Shown in pieces: positions 6,898 through 14,760 of a stretch of 15,314 nt of DNA (positions are counted from its first letter, which is position 1; each line of letters starts with the position of its first letter). The stretch comes from CAYXVF01 sp964468125 (lineage in GTDB: Bacteria > Myxococcota > XYA12-FULL-58-9 > CAYXVF01). The stretch is from assembly GCA_964468125.1 (NCBI GenBank), contig CAYXVF010000127.1:1-15314 (forward strand), given 5' to 3'. The notes beneath the pieces were generated by a model, which was not told the origin of the DNA, searched no databases, and saw nothing but the letters and a program-made list of their open reading frames with translations. Position numbers and translations under genes: made by a program.

Positions 6898-7809
6898 CTA
6901 GTCGTTCGCCGCTTCGGACAGGATGGGAAGCGAAGTGCGCGTCTCGTGCACTGCATCCAGACTTCCGTGCGTGAAGTACATACCGTGATCGACGGCGACG
7001 TACTCACCATCCTTCATCTCGAACCAGACGTTGGGCCCCTCGGCGATCCGCTCGCTCGTGACGACGAGGTGCTTGACCAAGCCGTCATCTACGGCGGCCT
7101 CGCAGCGCCGCGCTTCAAAGGCGTGGCAATGGTCGCGTTCGGGGCACGAGGTCTTGTGGGTCGAGAAGAACAGCTCCTTACGGTGACGGTACCCGATCAG
7201 TGTGCTGCCGTTCGTGAGCACGAAGGTCATCTTGCACGGGTCATCGGGATCGGGCGCGAGGGGATCGGCCACGGAGACGACCTCCTCGACCATTTCACGC
7301 AGAGCGCTCAGGACCACCGCCCGAGGGATACCCGCGTGATAGACGTCGTCGACACGGCGTGCGAGCCGCGACAGGAAGATGTAGAAGCAGGTCTCTGAGT
7401 CGGTGGCGCCGAGCACGTGCGCGCTGAAGCGAGGGTCCACGAGCGCCTTCACCCGCGACGTCACCCGCTCGTCAGTGCCAAAGCCCTCGACGTTGCCGTT
7501 GTGGGCGAAGGTCCACGGTCCAAACTGGAAGGGGTGACAATTGAGGATCCCGACCGAGCCGATGGTGGCCTGGCGAATGTGCGCCAACAATGTGCGTGTT
7601 TGCACGACGGCGCTCACTTCGCTGAAGAGCCCATCGTCGAGCGCTTTTTTGGTGTTCCGAATGACGTGGGGAAAGCGGTCCATGTAATAGGCCACGCCCC
7701 AGCCGTCCGGGTGTCGCGCACTCTGACGCCCGAGCGCATTGTCCGCGGCCACCAGCGAGCTATGCACCCCGCTCTTGATGACCGAACGAAAGCCGTAAAT
7801 CCTGCACAT
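6898..7809 (-). CDS. class II glutamine amidotransferase (YafJ-like)
   Basis: This 303-residue protein belongs to the Ntn-hydrolase glutamine amidotransferases, which release ammonia from glutamine through an N-terminal cysteine. It begins MCRIYGF, and removal of Met exposes C2 as the nucleophile, which fixes the start. Other family marks are HPDGWG (33-38), AHIRQAT with R79, AHNGN (102-106, oxyanion hole) and GATDSE with D137. The stand-alone length and lack of a synthetase domain fit the YafJ family rather than GlmS or PurF, and the amide acceptor is unknown. EgtC of ergothioneine synthesis is a relative, but no egt genes are near. Odd feature: a Cys/His-rich segment, H218 to C236 (C222, H227, C228, H229, C236), that could bind metal. 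It is divergent from the MlaC-like operon. Confidence 0.92.
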   Translation of the reverse strand: MCRIYGFRSVIKSGVHSSLVAADNALGRQSARHPDGWGVAYYMDRFPHVIRNTKKALDDGLFSEVSAVVQTRTLLAHIRQATIGSVGILNCHPFQFGPWTFAHNGNVEGFGTDERVTSRVKALVDPRFSAHVLGATDSETCFYIFLSRLARRVDDVYHAGIPRAVVLSALREMVEEVVSVADPLAPDPDDPCKMTFVLTNGSTLIGYRHRKELFFSTHKTSCPERDHCHAFEARRCEAAVDDGLVKHLVVTSERIAEGPNVWFEMKDGEYVAVDHGMYFTHGSLDAVHETRTSLPILSEAAND

Positions 7810-7810
7810 C

Positions 7811-7833
7811 TCTCAGGAATTCTTAACCTGAGA
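7811..7833. repeat. dyad overlapping the amidotransferase translation start region
   Basis: Perfect 7 bp arms TCTCAGG (7811-7817) and CCTGAGA (7827-7833) flank the AT-rich 9-base spacer AATTCTTAA. The dyad begins one base before the minus-strand ATG, so in mRNA the near arm would cover the usual ribosome-binding position. As DNA it would be an operator placed over the promoter or 5' end. No conventional Shine-Dalgarno is present there otherwise. Confidence 0.5.
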
Positions 7834-7909
7834 AGGTCGATTGGGAAAACCGTCTCCGCGGCATTTTGTAGCCTACGCGAAGAAGTCGGGCCCCCGCTGC
7901 GTCGAAGGG

Positions 7910-7938
7910 TTGACGAACGGCCGCAATGAGCGGAAATT
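7910..7938 (+). promoter_or_regulatory. possible sigma70-type promoter for the MlaC-like operon
   Basis: A good -35-like TTGACG (7910-7915) is followed after 17 bases by a poor -10-like GAAATT (7933-7938). Transcription would begin near 7945, about 28 bases before the ATG at 7973. The -35 match is convincing and the -10 is not, so this is a weak call. Confidence 0.2.
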
Positions 7939-7972
7939 CGCGCCCGCCGGCGCCAAAGCCCAGGAGATCTCG

Positions 7973-8557
7973 ATGAAAACTCTGTTTGCGACCGCCCTGC
8001 TCAGCTTTTCTCTAGTCGCTCTCAGCACCGTGCCTGCCGCGGCCGCACCGCAGGACAAAGCGCTCCAAAAGACCGTCAAGGTCCTCGTCAACGCCATCAA
8101 GCTCGAGAAGGACGACTACGCCGCCAAGCAGCTCGACTTCGAGGCGATGGTGAAAGGGCTGCTCGAGGAGCAATGGGACGGTCTTTCCGCCGCGGACCAA
8201 GAGTTCTTCGTCAACGGCATGGAGAAGCTCATCCGCGAGATCTCCTTCAAGGCGGGGCGAGAAAATTTCCAGTATCTCGACGCGATCACCTTCACCGCCT
8301 CGACGGTCAAAAGCGGCATCGCCAAGCTCCCCTCGGCAATCGTGATCAATCACCCGGTCAAAGGGCGCTCCGAGCTCAAGATTACCTGGGTGTTGAAGCA
8401 AAACGGGCCGAGCTGGCGTGTCTTCGACACGATCATTCTCGGTGAAAGCACAATGGAGGGGATCAAGATGGATCAAATCGAGCTTCTCCTCGACGAAGGG
8501 GGCATCGCCCGGGTCAAGAAGGCGATGCAAGACAAGCTGGCCGAGGTCAGCAGCTGA
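7973..8557 (+). CDS. MlaC/Ttg2D-family periplasmic phospholipid-binding-like protein
   Basis: This 194-residue protein has a clear Sec signal peptide (KTLFATALLSFSLVALSTVPAAAA minus its last residues spans 2-25) with likely cleavage near 24-25. The mature part follows the MlaC/Ttg2D/HpnM pattern: a helical N-terminal half with WDGLSAADQEFFVNGMEKLI (68-87), then a beta-rich half (VINHPVKGRSELKITWVL, W148-RVFDTII) ending in a helix. Members shuttle lipids across the periplasm: MlaC for phospholipids, HpnM in hopanoid gene clusters. The frame extends upstream to 7841, but AGGAG at 7962-7966, six bases before the ATG, together with the signal peptide, sets the start at 7973. It is followed 33 bp later by an RND transporter, as hpnM is by hpnN, so I infer a lipid carrier for that pump. 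No MlaA, B, D, E or F genes are present. Confidence 0.85.
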   Translation: MKTLFATALLSFSLVALSTVPAAAAPQDKALQKTVKVLVNAIKLEKDDYAAKQLDFEAMVKGLLEEQWDGLSAADQEFFVNGMEKLIREISFKAGRENFQYLDAITFTASTVKSGIAKLPSAIVINHPVKGRSELKITWVLKQNGPSWRVFDTIILGESTMEGIKMDQIELLLDEGGIARVKKAMQDKLAEVSS

Positions 8558-8562
8558 CACAG

Positions 8563-8577
8563 GCTGGCTCCGCCAGC
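8563..8577. repeat. short hairpin before the MMPL transporter ribosome-binding site
   Basis: GCTGGC (8563-8568), loop TCC, GCCAGC (8572-8577) make a perfect 6 bp GC-rich stem ending 4 bases before the AAGGAC ribosome-binding site of the next gene. It fills the 33 bp gap between the MlaC-like and transporter genes. No T-run follows, so it is not a terminator. It may stabilise the upstream message so that more of the secreted protein than of the pump is made. Confidence 0.4.
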
Positions 8578-8590
8578 ACGCAAGGACGAC

Positions 8591-11119
8591 ATGAAACGGT
8601 TCATCTCGACCCGCATCGCGGCTGCGATCGTGCACAAACCCGCCCTGGTCATGGGGATCTTTGCGGTAGTGCTGGCGCTCTTCGGCTGGCGTGCGAGCTA
8701 CCTCTACGTCAACCACAACCAGCTCGACATGCTGCCTCAGGACCTGCCGTCGGTGCAGGCAACGAAGGACGTTATCGAGTACGTCGGCGGCGTTGGCTTC
8801 CTCATGGTGGTGTTGCGATCCGACGACGAGCAGCACCTGAAAGCGACCGCGGATGCGCTCGCCGAGCAGATCGAAGCGCTCCCGGAGGTGCGCCACGTCA
8901 CCCACAAGCAGGACGTGAAATTCGTGCGGGAGCGGATCGGGCTTCTCGCCGACACGGACGACGTCAAAGAGGTCTACAGGCGCATTCGCAAGAAGATTCG
9001 CGCCGTCGTCAACAAGAACAACCCCTTCGCGGTCCAGCTGGTGGAGGTAAAAGACGAGCCGCTCGTGCTCGACGACATCGTCCAGAAATACACCAAGCTC
9101 AACAAGAAGGACATCACGGACCCGTACTACATCGACGATCAGAAGGAGATGCTGACTCTTCTGGTGAAGCCGGCCCACCCGGAAGAGAACCTCGAAGGGA
9201 CTCGCCGGCTGCTCTCCCAGCTCGAGACACTCTTTGGTGACTTCAACGAGAGCAACACGCTCGGCGCGACGCTCAAAGAGGGCTACGACGGCGTCGTCGA
9301 GGGATCCACGGTCACCTACGGCTACACCGGAGGCTACAAGACGACCCTCGACGACTCAGACAGCATCATGCGGGCGCTCGCGCCGAGCTCGATCGTCGCC
9401 TTCGTCGGCATCCTTCTCTACGTCATCATCTTCCTACGCAGCCCGGTCGCGACGATTTTTCTGATGTTCACGCTCGTGGCTGCCACGGTGATGACGTTCG
9501 GGTTCGCTCAGGTAGCGATCGGCGAGCTCAACACGATCACGGCGATCCTCGGTGCGATCTTGATGGGCCTCGGAATCGACTTTGGCATCCACCTGCTCTA
9601 CCGACTCCGGGAGGAGTACACGGAGAGCGAGGACATGGAGCAGTCCATCGCGAACACGCTGCTCCACTCGGGTTCGGCCTCGGCGGCGAGCGCCCTCACC
9701 ACCGCCGCCGCGCTCTATATCCTCGTCTTCGCGCACCTCAATGCCTTCAAGGAGTTCGGAATCATCATGGGCACGGGCGTGCTCATCCAGGCGATCGCGA
9801 TGTACATCGCCATTCCGACCTTTTACGTCCTCATGGGGAAAATCTGGCCGGGAGTTACGAAGTCGCTGATTGTCAAGAAGCAGACGACGGCGGCGCGGGA
9901 AGAGCTTCAGGCCAGGCCCTTCCCGTTCGCGCGGGGCATCCTCGTTCTCAGCCTGCTTCTCACCGCGGGTCTCGCCTACTTCGCCACCCGCGCGGAGTTT
10001 GATTACGACAGCCGCTCGCTGATGGCGACGAACAACCCGGGCATCAAGCTGCGCGAGCAGATCCGAGAGCGGTTCCAGATCAGCAGCGATCCGGTGGGGA
10101 TCTACACGAAGACCCTTGATGAGACGAAGGCGCTCTACGACCGGTTGGAAGAGATGCGGACGGAGAGCGACGACTCGATGATCGAGTCGATCGTCAGCAT
10201 CAATCGCCTCGTACCACCGCAGGAAAAACAAGAGGCCAACCAGAAGATCCTCGCCAAGCTCGACAAGGTGCTCTCGGACGTGGACCCGGAGCTGCTCGAA
10301 AGGGAGCAAGAAGGCGCCGCAGAACAGCGGGAGTGGGTGTTCCCCTATCTGCGGGTCGAGCCCTACGAGATCGAAGACGTCCCGGATTGGATTCTCTGGC
10401 AGCTCAAGCCCGTCCCCGAATCCGGCGTCGAAGGCTGGATGACCTACATCTATCCGAGGACCACCCTCTGGGATGGCCGCGAGCTCCTCAAATTTGCCGA
10501 CCAGGTCGATCGGATCGAGGTGGACGGTAAGGTCTACCACGCCGCCGGTGCGGCGGTGCTGATGGCGAAGGTCGCCTCTTACGTCCTCGAAGACGGACGC
10601 GTGCTGACCCTGATGGCCGCGGGGCTCATCTTCCTGATCCTTCTCGTGAGCTTTCGCCGCTTCTCGGCGGCCCTCTACTCGATGCTTCCCTTGGTCGCAG
10701 GGCTCGTATGGATGCTCGGGCTGATGACGATTTTCGACTATCATCTGAACTTCATGAACGTCGTCGTCTTCCCGGTGGTCTTTGGCTACGGCATCTCCGC
10801 CGGCATTCACGTCTACAGCCGATTCCATGAAACCGGCTCGGTGATGCTTGCGGTTCGACGCACCGGGGCCGCGGTTGCCGCGTCCTCCCTGACCACCCTC
10901 GTCGGCTGGGGCGCGCTGTTCGTGAGCTCGCACCGGGGACTCATCTCCATGGGAATGCTCGCTTGCCTCGGCATCGCAAGCGCGTTGTTTGTCTCGCTCA
11001 CGGTCCTCCCCGCTCTGCTCGAGGTACTCGGCTACCGAGGAGGGGGGCCCGGCGCCAAGCGCCTCCCGGAGGATGCGGCCAACGACAACCTGGACGTCGC
11101 AGAGAGGAAGTCCGCATGA
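8591..11119 (+). CDS. MMPL/RND-superfamily transporter (HpnN-like)
   Basis: This 842-residue inner-membrane protein has the duplicated RND layout. An N-terminal helix (about 17-36), a periplasmic loop (about 40-260) and a helix bundle (about 265-415) are followed by helix 7 (about 447-465), a second periplasmic loop (about 468-665) and a bundle (about 670-812). The first half has the MMPL motif GLGIDFGIHLLYR with the membrane aspartate D330. The matching site in the second half reads GYGISAGIHVYSR, with serine (S736) in place of Asp. Relatives export lipids such as hopanoids or mycolates using the proton gradient. AAGGAC ends five bases before the ATG. The gene overlaps the lipoprotein start by ATGA and follows the MlaC-like gene. 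I infer that this protein moves a lipid to the MlaC-like carrier; hopanoid is possible, but no hopanoid synthesis gene is in the window. Confidence 0.92.
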   Translation: MKRFISTRIAAAIVHKPALVMGIFAVVLALFGWRASYLYVNHNQLDMLPQDLPSVQATKDVIEYVGGVGFLMVVLRSDDEQHLKATADALAEQIEALPEVRHVTHKQDVKFVRERIGLLADTDDVKEVYRRIRKKIRAVVNKNNPFAVQLVEVKDEPLVLDDIVQKYTKLNKKDITDPYYIDDQKEMLTLLVKPAHPEENLEGTRRLLSQLETLFGDFNESNTLGATLKEGYDGVVEGSTVTYGYTGGYKTTLDDSDSIMRALAPSSIVAFVGILLYVIIFLRSPVATIFLMFTLVAATVMTFGFAQVAIGELNTITAILGAILMGLGIDFGIHLLYRLREEYTESEDMEQSIANTLLHSGSASAASALTTAAALYILVFAHLNAFKEFGIIMGTGVLIQAIAMYIAIPTFYVLMGKIWPGVTKSLIVKKQTTAAREELQARPFPFARGILVLSLLLTAGLAYFATRAEFDYDSRSLMATNNPGIKLREQIRERFQISSDPVGIYTKTLDETKALYDRLEEMRTESDDSMIESIVSINRLVPPQEKQEANQKILAKLDKVLSDVDPELLEREQEGAAEQREWVFPYLRVEPYEIEDVPDWILWQLKPVPESGVEGWMTYIYPRTTLWDGRELLKFADQVDRIEVDGKVYHAAGAAVLMAKVASYVLEDGRVLTLMAAGLIFLILLVSFRRFSAALYSMLPLVAGLVWMLGLMTIFDYHLNFMNVVVFPVVFGYGISAGIHVYSRFHETGSVMLAVRRTGAAVAASSLTTLVGWGALFVSSHRGLISMGMLACLGIASALFVSLTVLPALLEVLGYRGGGPGAKRLPEDAANDNLDVAERKSA

Positions 11120-11700
11120 GACGCGCGCTGCCTTGGCTCGCCCTGCTGCTCCTCGCAAACGGGTGCGCTTCGCGGCTTCAGAACACCTGGGTGCAGGCGG
11201 GCTACGATGCGAGCGCCGCCGACGCGGCCAAACACATCACCGTCGCGGCATGGGCCGAAGACGACGCGCTCGCCCGACTGACGGCCCGGATCGCGAGCGA
11301 ACGGGTCAAGTTCAAGAAGAACTACCTGGTCTACGCAGACGGTCCGACGAGCGCGGGCTGGGCTGCGGCCTGCGCGCACGAAGACGCGGAGATCCAGGGT
11401 GTTCTCGAAGTGCGCCTCCTCGACGTGACGACCGAGGGAAGCGACGTTACCATGGGCATCGAAGGACGCCTCATGCGCTGCTCCGACGGAGCGCTCCTCT
11501 GGCGCGCCGAGGTGGAAGGCAGCGGCGAAGCGGACGATGAAGACCTCGCGAGCTTCGCGAAGAGCTATGAAGAGGAGTTTCCGGGGCAGGCCCAAAAGAT
11601 GGCGATTCCCCTACTCGTGAATCTCATCGTGTTGCTCGATGCGCTTCCTGACGTGGTACTCACCGAGGAAGAGGAGTTCACGAAGATCGAGCTGAGCTGA
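11116..11700 (+). CDS. small putative outer-membrane lipoprotein
   Basis: This 194-residue protein begins with a lipoprotein-type signal: RR, a Leu-rich core (4-13) and LLANGC with C17 as the lipidated residue. Asn at -2 is off-consensus, so processing is likely but not certain. The residues after Cys are Ala-Ser, not Asp, which by the enterobacterial rule favours the outer membrane. The rest is a mixed alpha/beta domain with two further Cys (C93, C118 approximately) and a segment SDGALLWRAEVEGSG typical of small envelope lipoproteins, then a hydrophobic helix (LLVNLIVLLDALP) and an acidic tail. I cannot assign a family firmly. The ATG overlaps the transporter TGA, and AGAGAGGAAG ends 5 bases before it. 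This coupling suggests a partner role in the same export path. Confidence 0.85.
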   Translation: MRRALPWLALLLLANGCASRLQNTWVQAGYDASAADAAKHITVAAWAEDDALARLTARIASERVKFKKNYLVYADGPTSAGWAAACAHEDAEIQGVLEVRLLDVTTEGSDVTMGIEGRLMRCSDGALLWRAEVEGSGEADDEDLASFAKSYEEEFPGQAQKMAIPLLVNLIVLLDALPDVVLTEEEEFTKIELS

Positions 11701-11702
11701 CC

Positions 11703-13292
11703 ATGCTGTCACCGGAGCGCTACGACCTGGACGACGGAACCGCCGGCTCGGACAACGGCGGCACAGCGACATCCGGCGACGCTCCACCCAATGGCACCTG
11801 GGTCTTGGCCGCGACCATTCTCGCTACGAGCATGGCGTTCATCGATACCACCGTGGTCAACATCGCCCTCCCTGCGATGCAGGAAGAGTTCAACGTCGGC
11901 CTCGATCGCATCCAGTGGGTGATCGAAACCTATTCGCTCTTGCTGTCGGCGCTGATTCTCTTGGGTGGGTCGCTCGCCGATCGTTTTGGCCGACGCCGCG
12001 TTTTCCTTCTCGGCACGGTGAGCTTCGCCATCGCCTCAGTGCTCTGCGCGGTCGCCCCTGACCTTTGGACACTGAATATCGCCCGCAGCCTCCAGGGCGT
12101 AGGCGCTGCCCTGCTCGTCCCGTCGAGTCTCGCGGTGATCAGCGCGTCCTTTCCTGCGGCGCACCGGGGAACGGCCATCGCCACCTGGACCGCCTTTGGC
12201 GCCATGACGACCGCACTCGGCCCGCCACTCGGCGGGCTGGTCGTCGAGTATTCGAGCTGGCGTTGGATCTTCGTGATCAACGCCCCCATCGCGGTCGTGG
12301 TGTGGTGGATCGCCCGCCACAAGGTGACCGAGAGCCATGGGCGCAGCAGCGAGAGAATCGATCTTCTCGGGGCGGTATTGGTCACGGCCTCCCTCGGTTG
12401 CATCATCTACGGACTCATCGCCTGGAGCGAGGGACGAAGCGGCGCGATCGTGTGGGGACCGACGGCGGCGGGTGGCCTCATCATGCTTCTGTTCTTGTGG
12501 GTGGAGGCGCGCTCGCCGGATGCGATGCTGCCGCTGCATTTCTTTCGCAACCGCACCTTCTCCGCGGTCAACGCGATGACCCTCTTTATCTACACCGCGC
12601 TTGCGGGGCTGCTCTACTTCCTCCCCTTTAACCTGATCCAGGTGCAGGGCTGGGAAGCCTGGAAAGCAGGGGTCGCGTTCCTTCCCTTCTCGATCATCAT
12701 GTTCATCCTGGCACGCTACGCGAGTCGCATCGCGGACCTACGGGGACCACGTTTTCCGCTGACCCTCGGCTCGGTACTCACTGGCCTAGGCTTCGCGGGC
12801 TTCGGCTATTTGCCGACGGTGTTCGAGAGCTACTTTCTAGCGATCGCGATCGCGACACTGGTGATGTCCGTTGGTATGGCGCTGGTCGTTCCCCCACTTA
12901 CGACGGTGGCCATGACTTCGGTGGAAGAAGCGTTCGCCGGCACGGCGAGCGGCATCAACAACGCAGTCGCGCGCCTGGCGAATCTGGTCGGGGTGGCGAT
13001 CTTCACGGTGATCGCCCTTCGGGTTTTCGCCCCCGAGTTCGCCGCGGCCCTCGACAACGCCGCCCTTGCACCGGAGATCATCGCGGACCTACGGAGCCAG
13101 AGCACCAAGCTCGCGGGCATCGAGCTCGGTGAAAGCTGGAGCGACAGCGAGCAGAGCGCCGCGAAGGCGTTGATCGACGGCGCCTTCTCCCGAGCGTTCG
13201 AGATCACCTGCTACGCCGCCGCCTTGATGGTCTGGCTCGCGGCGGCCTGCGCCGCCCTCGGTGTGCACAACCGTCCCGCCGGCGAGCACTGA
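11703..13292 (+). CDS. MFS transporter, DHA2 family (14-helix drug/proton antiporter type)
   Basis: This 529-residue permease has the DHA2 marks: DTTVVNIALPAM in helix 1 (48-59), motif A GGSLADRFGRRR (88-99), motif C GPPLGG (173-178) and SWRWIFVINAPI (185-196). About 14 hydrophobic helices follow, with a loop before the last one. The family usually exports drugs, dyes or metabolites in exchange for protons; the substrate here is unknown. The N-terminal 30 residues are an unusual Gly/Ser/Asp-rich cytoplasmic leader. The start is only 2 bases after the lipoprotein stop with no strong Shine-Dalgarno, which suggests translational coupling as the last gene of the operon. Its link to lipid export may be functional or simply co-transcription. 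Confidence 0.93.
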   Translation: MLSPERYDLDDGTAGSDNGGTATSGDAPPNGTWVLAATILATSMAFIDTTVVNIALPAMQEEFNVGLDRIQWVIETYSLLLSALILLGGSLADRFGRRRVFLLGTVSFAIASVLCAVAPDLWTLNIARSLQGVGAALLVPSSLAVISASFPAAHRGTAIATWTAFGAMTTALGPPLGGLVVEYSSWRWIFVINAPIAVVVWWIARHKVTESHGRSSERIDLLGAVLVTASLGCIIYGLIAWSEGRSGAIVWGPTAAGGLIMLLFLWVEARSPDAMLPLHFFRNRTFSAVNAMTLFIYTALAGLLYFLPFNLIQVQGWEAWKAGVAFLPFSIIMFILARYASRIADLRGPRFPLTLGSVLTGLGFAGFGYLPTVFESYFLAIAIATLVMSVGMALVVPPLTTVAMTSVEEAFAGTASGINNAVARLANLVGVAIFTVIALRVFAPEFAAALDNAALAPEIIADLRSQSTKLAGIELGESWSDSEQSAAKALIDGAFSRAFEITCYAAALMVWLAAACAALGVHNRPAGEH

Positions 13293-13371
13293 ACAGGTCC
13301 GGATCCTCTTGTGAAGTCGCGCGCCACGGGTTAGTGGCAGCACGAGCACACGAACTCGAGAGGGGACGACG

Positions 13372-14760
13372 ATGACGCTGATGCCGGGCGCGAAGGCCAA
13401 CATTCTGGACGCGGTGGGAGGGACTCCCATCGTCAAACTCAACGCACTCGGCGGCCACACGAAGGCAGAAATCTACGTCAAATGCGAGTTCCTGAACCCC
13501 GGCGGGTCCATGAAGGATCGCATCGCCATCAACATGATCGACGCCGCGGAGGCCCGGGGCGACATCAAACCTGGCGGGACCATCGTCGAAGGTACGAGCG
13601 GTAACACGGGCATGGGCCTGGCACTCGTGGGCGCGGTGCGCGGCTACAAGTGCGTGTTCGTGATGCAGGACAAACAGAGCGAAGAGAAGATCCGAGCGCT
13701 GCGGGCGGTCGGCGCGAAGGTCGTGATCTGTCCTACGGACGTTGAGCCAGAAGACCCGCGCAGCTACTACAGCGTTTCCCGTCGCATCGCCGAGGAAACG
13801 CCGAACGCCTTCTACGTCAATCAGTACGGTAATCCGGCCAATCCGGAAGCGCACTACAAGACCACCGCCCCGGAAATCTGGGAGCAGACCAGCGGTGAGT
13901 TCGATGTCTTCGTCGCGGGCCTAGGAACCGGTGGGACCATCACAGGCTGCGGCCGATTCTTCAAAGAGAAGAAGCCGGAGATGAAGATGGTGGGCGTCGA
14001 TCCGGTGGGATCGCTGTACTACGACTATTTCAAGACCGGCAAGCTGACCTCGGCCCATCCCTACAAGGTTGAAGGCATCGGCGAAGACTTCCTCCCGACC
14101 ACCATCGATTTCAACTTCATCGATGAAGTCGTTCGCGTCACGGACAAAGAGTGTTTCGTCACCGCCCGTGAGCTCGTGCGCCAGGAAGGGATTCTCTGCG
14201 GTGGCTCCTGTGGAGCGAGCGTCGCCGGCGCCATCAAGTACGCGGAGATGGTCAATGAGCCGATCCGCATCCTCGCCCACCTGCCGGATACCGCCTACCG
14301 CTACCTCAGCAAGTACCTGGACGACGAGTGGATGCGCGAGAACGGCTACATGGGTCCCGAGCCCGGCATGGGACGCGTCTCGGATCTGCTCGCGGCGCGC
14401 GACAAACACGACGTCGTCACGATCCAGTGCAAGGACTCGATCAAAGATGCGATCGGCCTGATGAAGAAGCACGGCATCTCCCAGGTCCCCGTCCTCGACG
14501 GCGCAAAGATCAGAGGCATCGTCGCCGAGCGCGACCTCCTGGGCTATCTCGCTGCGGGAGAGGCGAAGCTCGAAGCGGAGGTGAACGATCTCGTCGAGAC
14601 GAATTTCGCCTCCGTCGACTTCGATACGCCGGTGGCGACGGTCAGCGGCCTGTTCAGCAATCGCGCCCACGTGGTGTTGGTCATGCGCGAGCAGCAGATT
14701 GTCGGCATCATCACCCAGATCGATCTGATCGAGTTCCTCGCGGGACGACTGGCCGCCTGA
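13372..14760 (+). CDS. cbs: cystathionine beta-synthase with C-terminal CBS-domain pair
   Basis: This enzyme condenses homocysteine with serine to cystathionine in transsulfuration. The 462 residues start with a fold-type II PLP domain: K48 in GGSMKDR forms the Schiff base, GTSGNTG (74-80) holds substrate, GTGGTI (185-190) binds phosphate, and GGSCGA (277-282) binds the pyridine. The segments VNQYGNPANPEAHYKTT and VEGIGEDFLP match cystathionine beta-synthases rather than plain cysteine synthases. Two CBS domains (about 333-395 and 400-460) follow, a likely AdoMet- or nucleotide-sensing module. The N-terminal haem-binding region of animal CBS is absent, as is normal in bacteria. A strong GAGAGGGG (13358-13365) sits 6 bases before the ATG. 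It is separated by 79 bp from the MFS gene and probably has its own promoter. Cysteine synthase activity cannot be excluded. Confidence 0.93.
   Translation: MTLMPGAKANILDAVGGTPIVKLNALGGHTKAEIYVKCEFLNPGGSMKDRIAINMIDAAEARGDIKPGGTIVEGTSGNTGMGLALVGAVRGYKCVFVMQDKQSEEKIRALRAVGAKVVICPTDVEPEDPRSYYSVSRRIAEETPNAFYVNQYGNPANPEAHYKTTAPEIWEQTSGEFDVFVAGLGTGGTITGCGRFFKEKKPEMKMVGVDPVGSLYYDYFKTGKLTSAHPYKVEGIGEDFLPTTIDFNFIDEVVRVTDKECFVTARELVRQEGILCGGSCGASVAGAIKYAEMVNEPIRILAHLPDTAYRYLSKYLDDEWMRENGYMGPEPGMGRVSDLLAARDKHDVVTIQCKDSIKDAIGLMKKHGISQVPVLDGAKIRGIVAERDLLGYLAAGEAKLEAEVNDLVETNFASVDFDTPVATVSGLFSNRAHVVLVMREQQIVGIITQIDLIEFLAGRLAA

Noticed and set aside
7841..7972. Upstream extension of the MlaC-like gene to an ATG at 7841
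   Set aside because: The extension would bury the signal peptide 44 residues into the protein and ignore the well-placed AGGAG before 7973.
8012..9178. Minus-strand open frame (388 codons) across the MlaC-like and MMPL genes
   Set aside because: It spans two real genes and their spacer on the other strand and shows no domain, which is typical of a shadow.
9434..11158. Long minus-strand open frame (574 codons) opposite the MMPL gene
   Set aside because: The plus strand encodes a clear RND transporter with membrane helices and a good ribosome-binding site. The antisense product is a charged, His/Arg/Glu-rich shadow.
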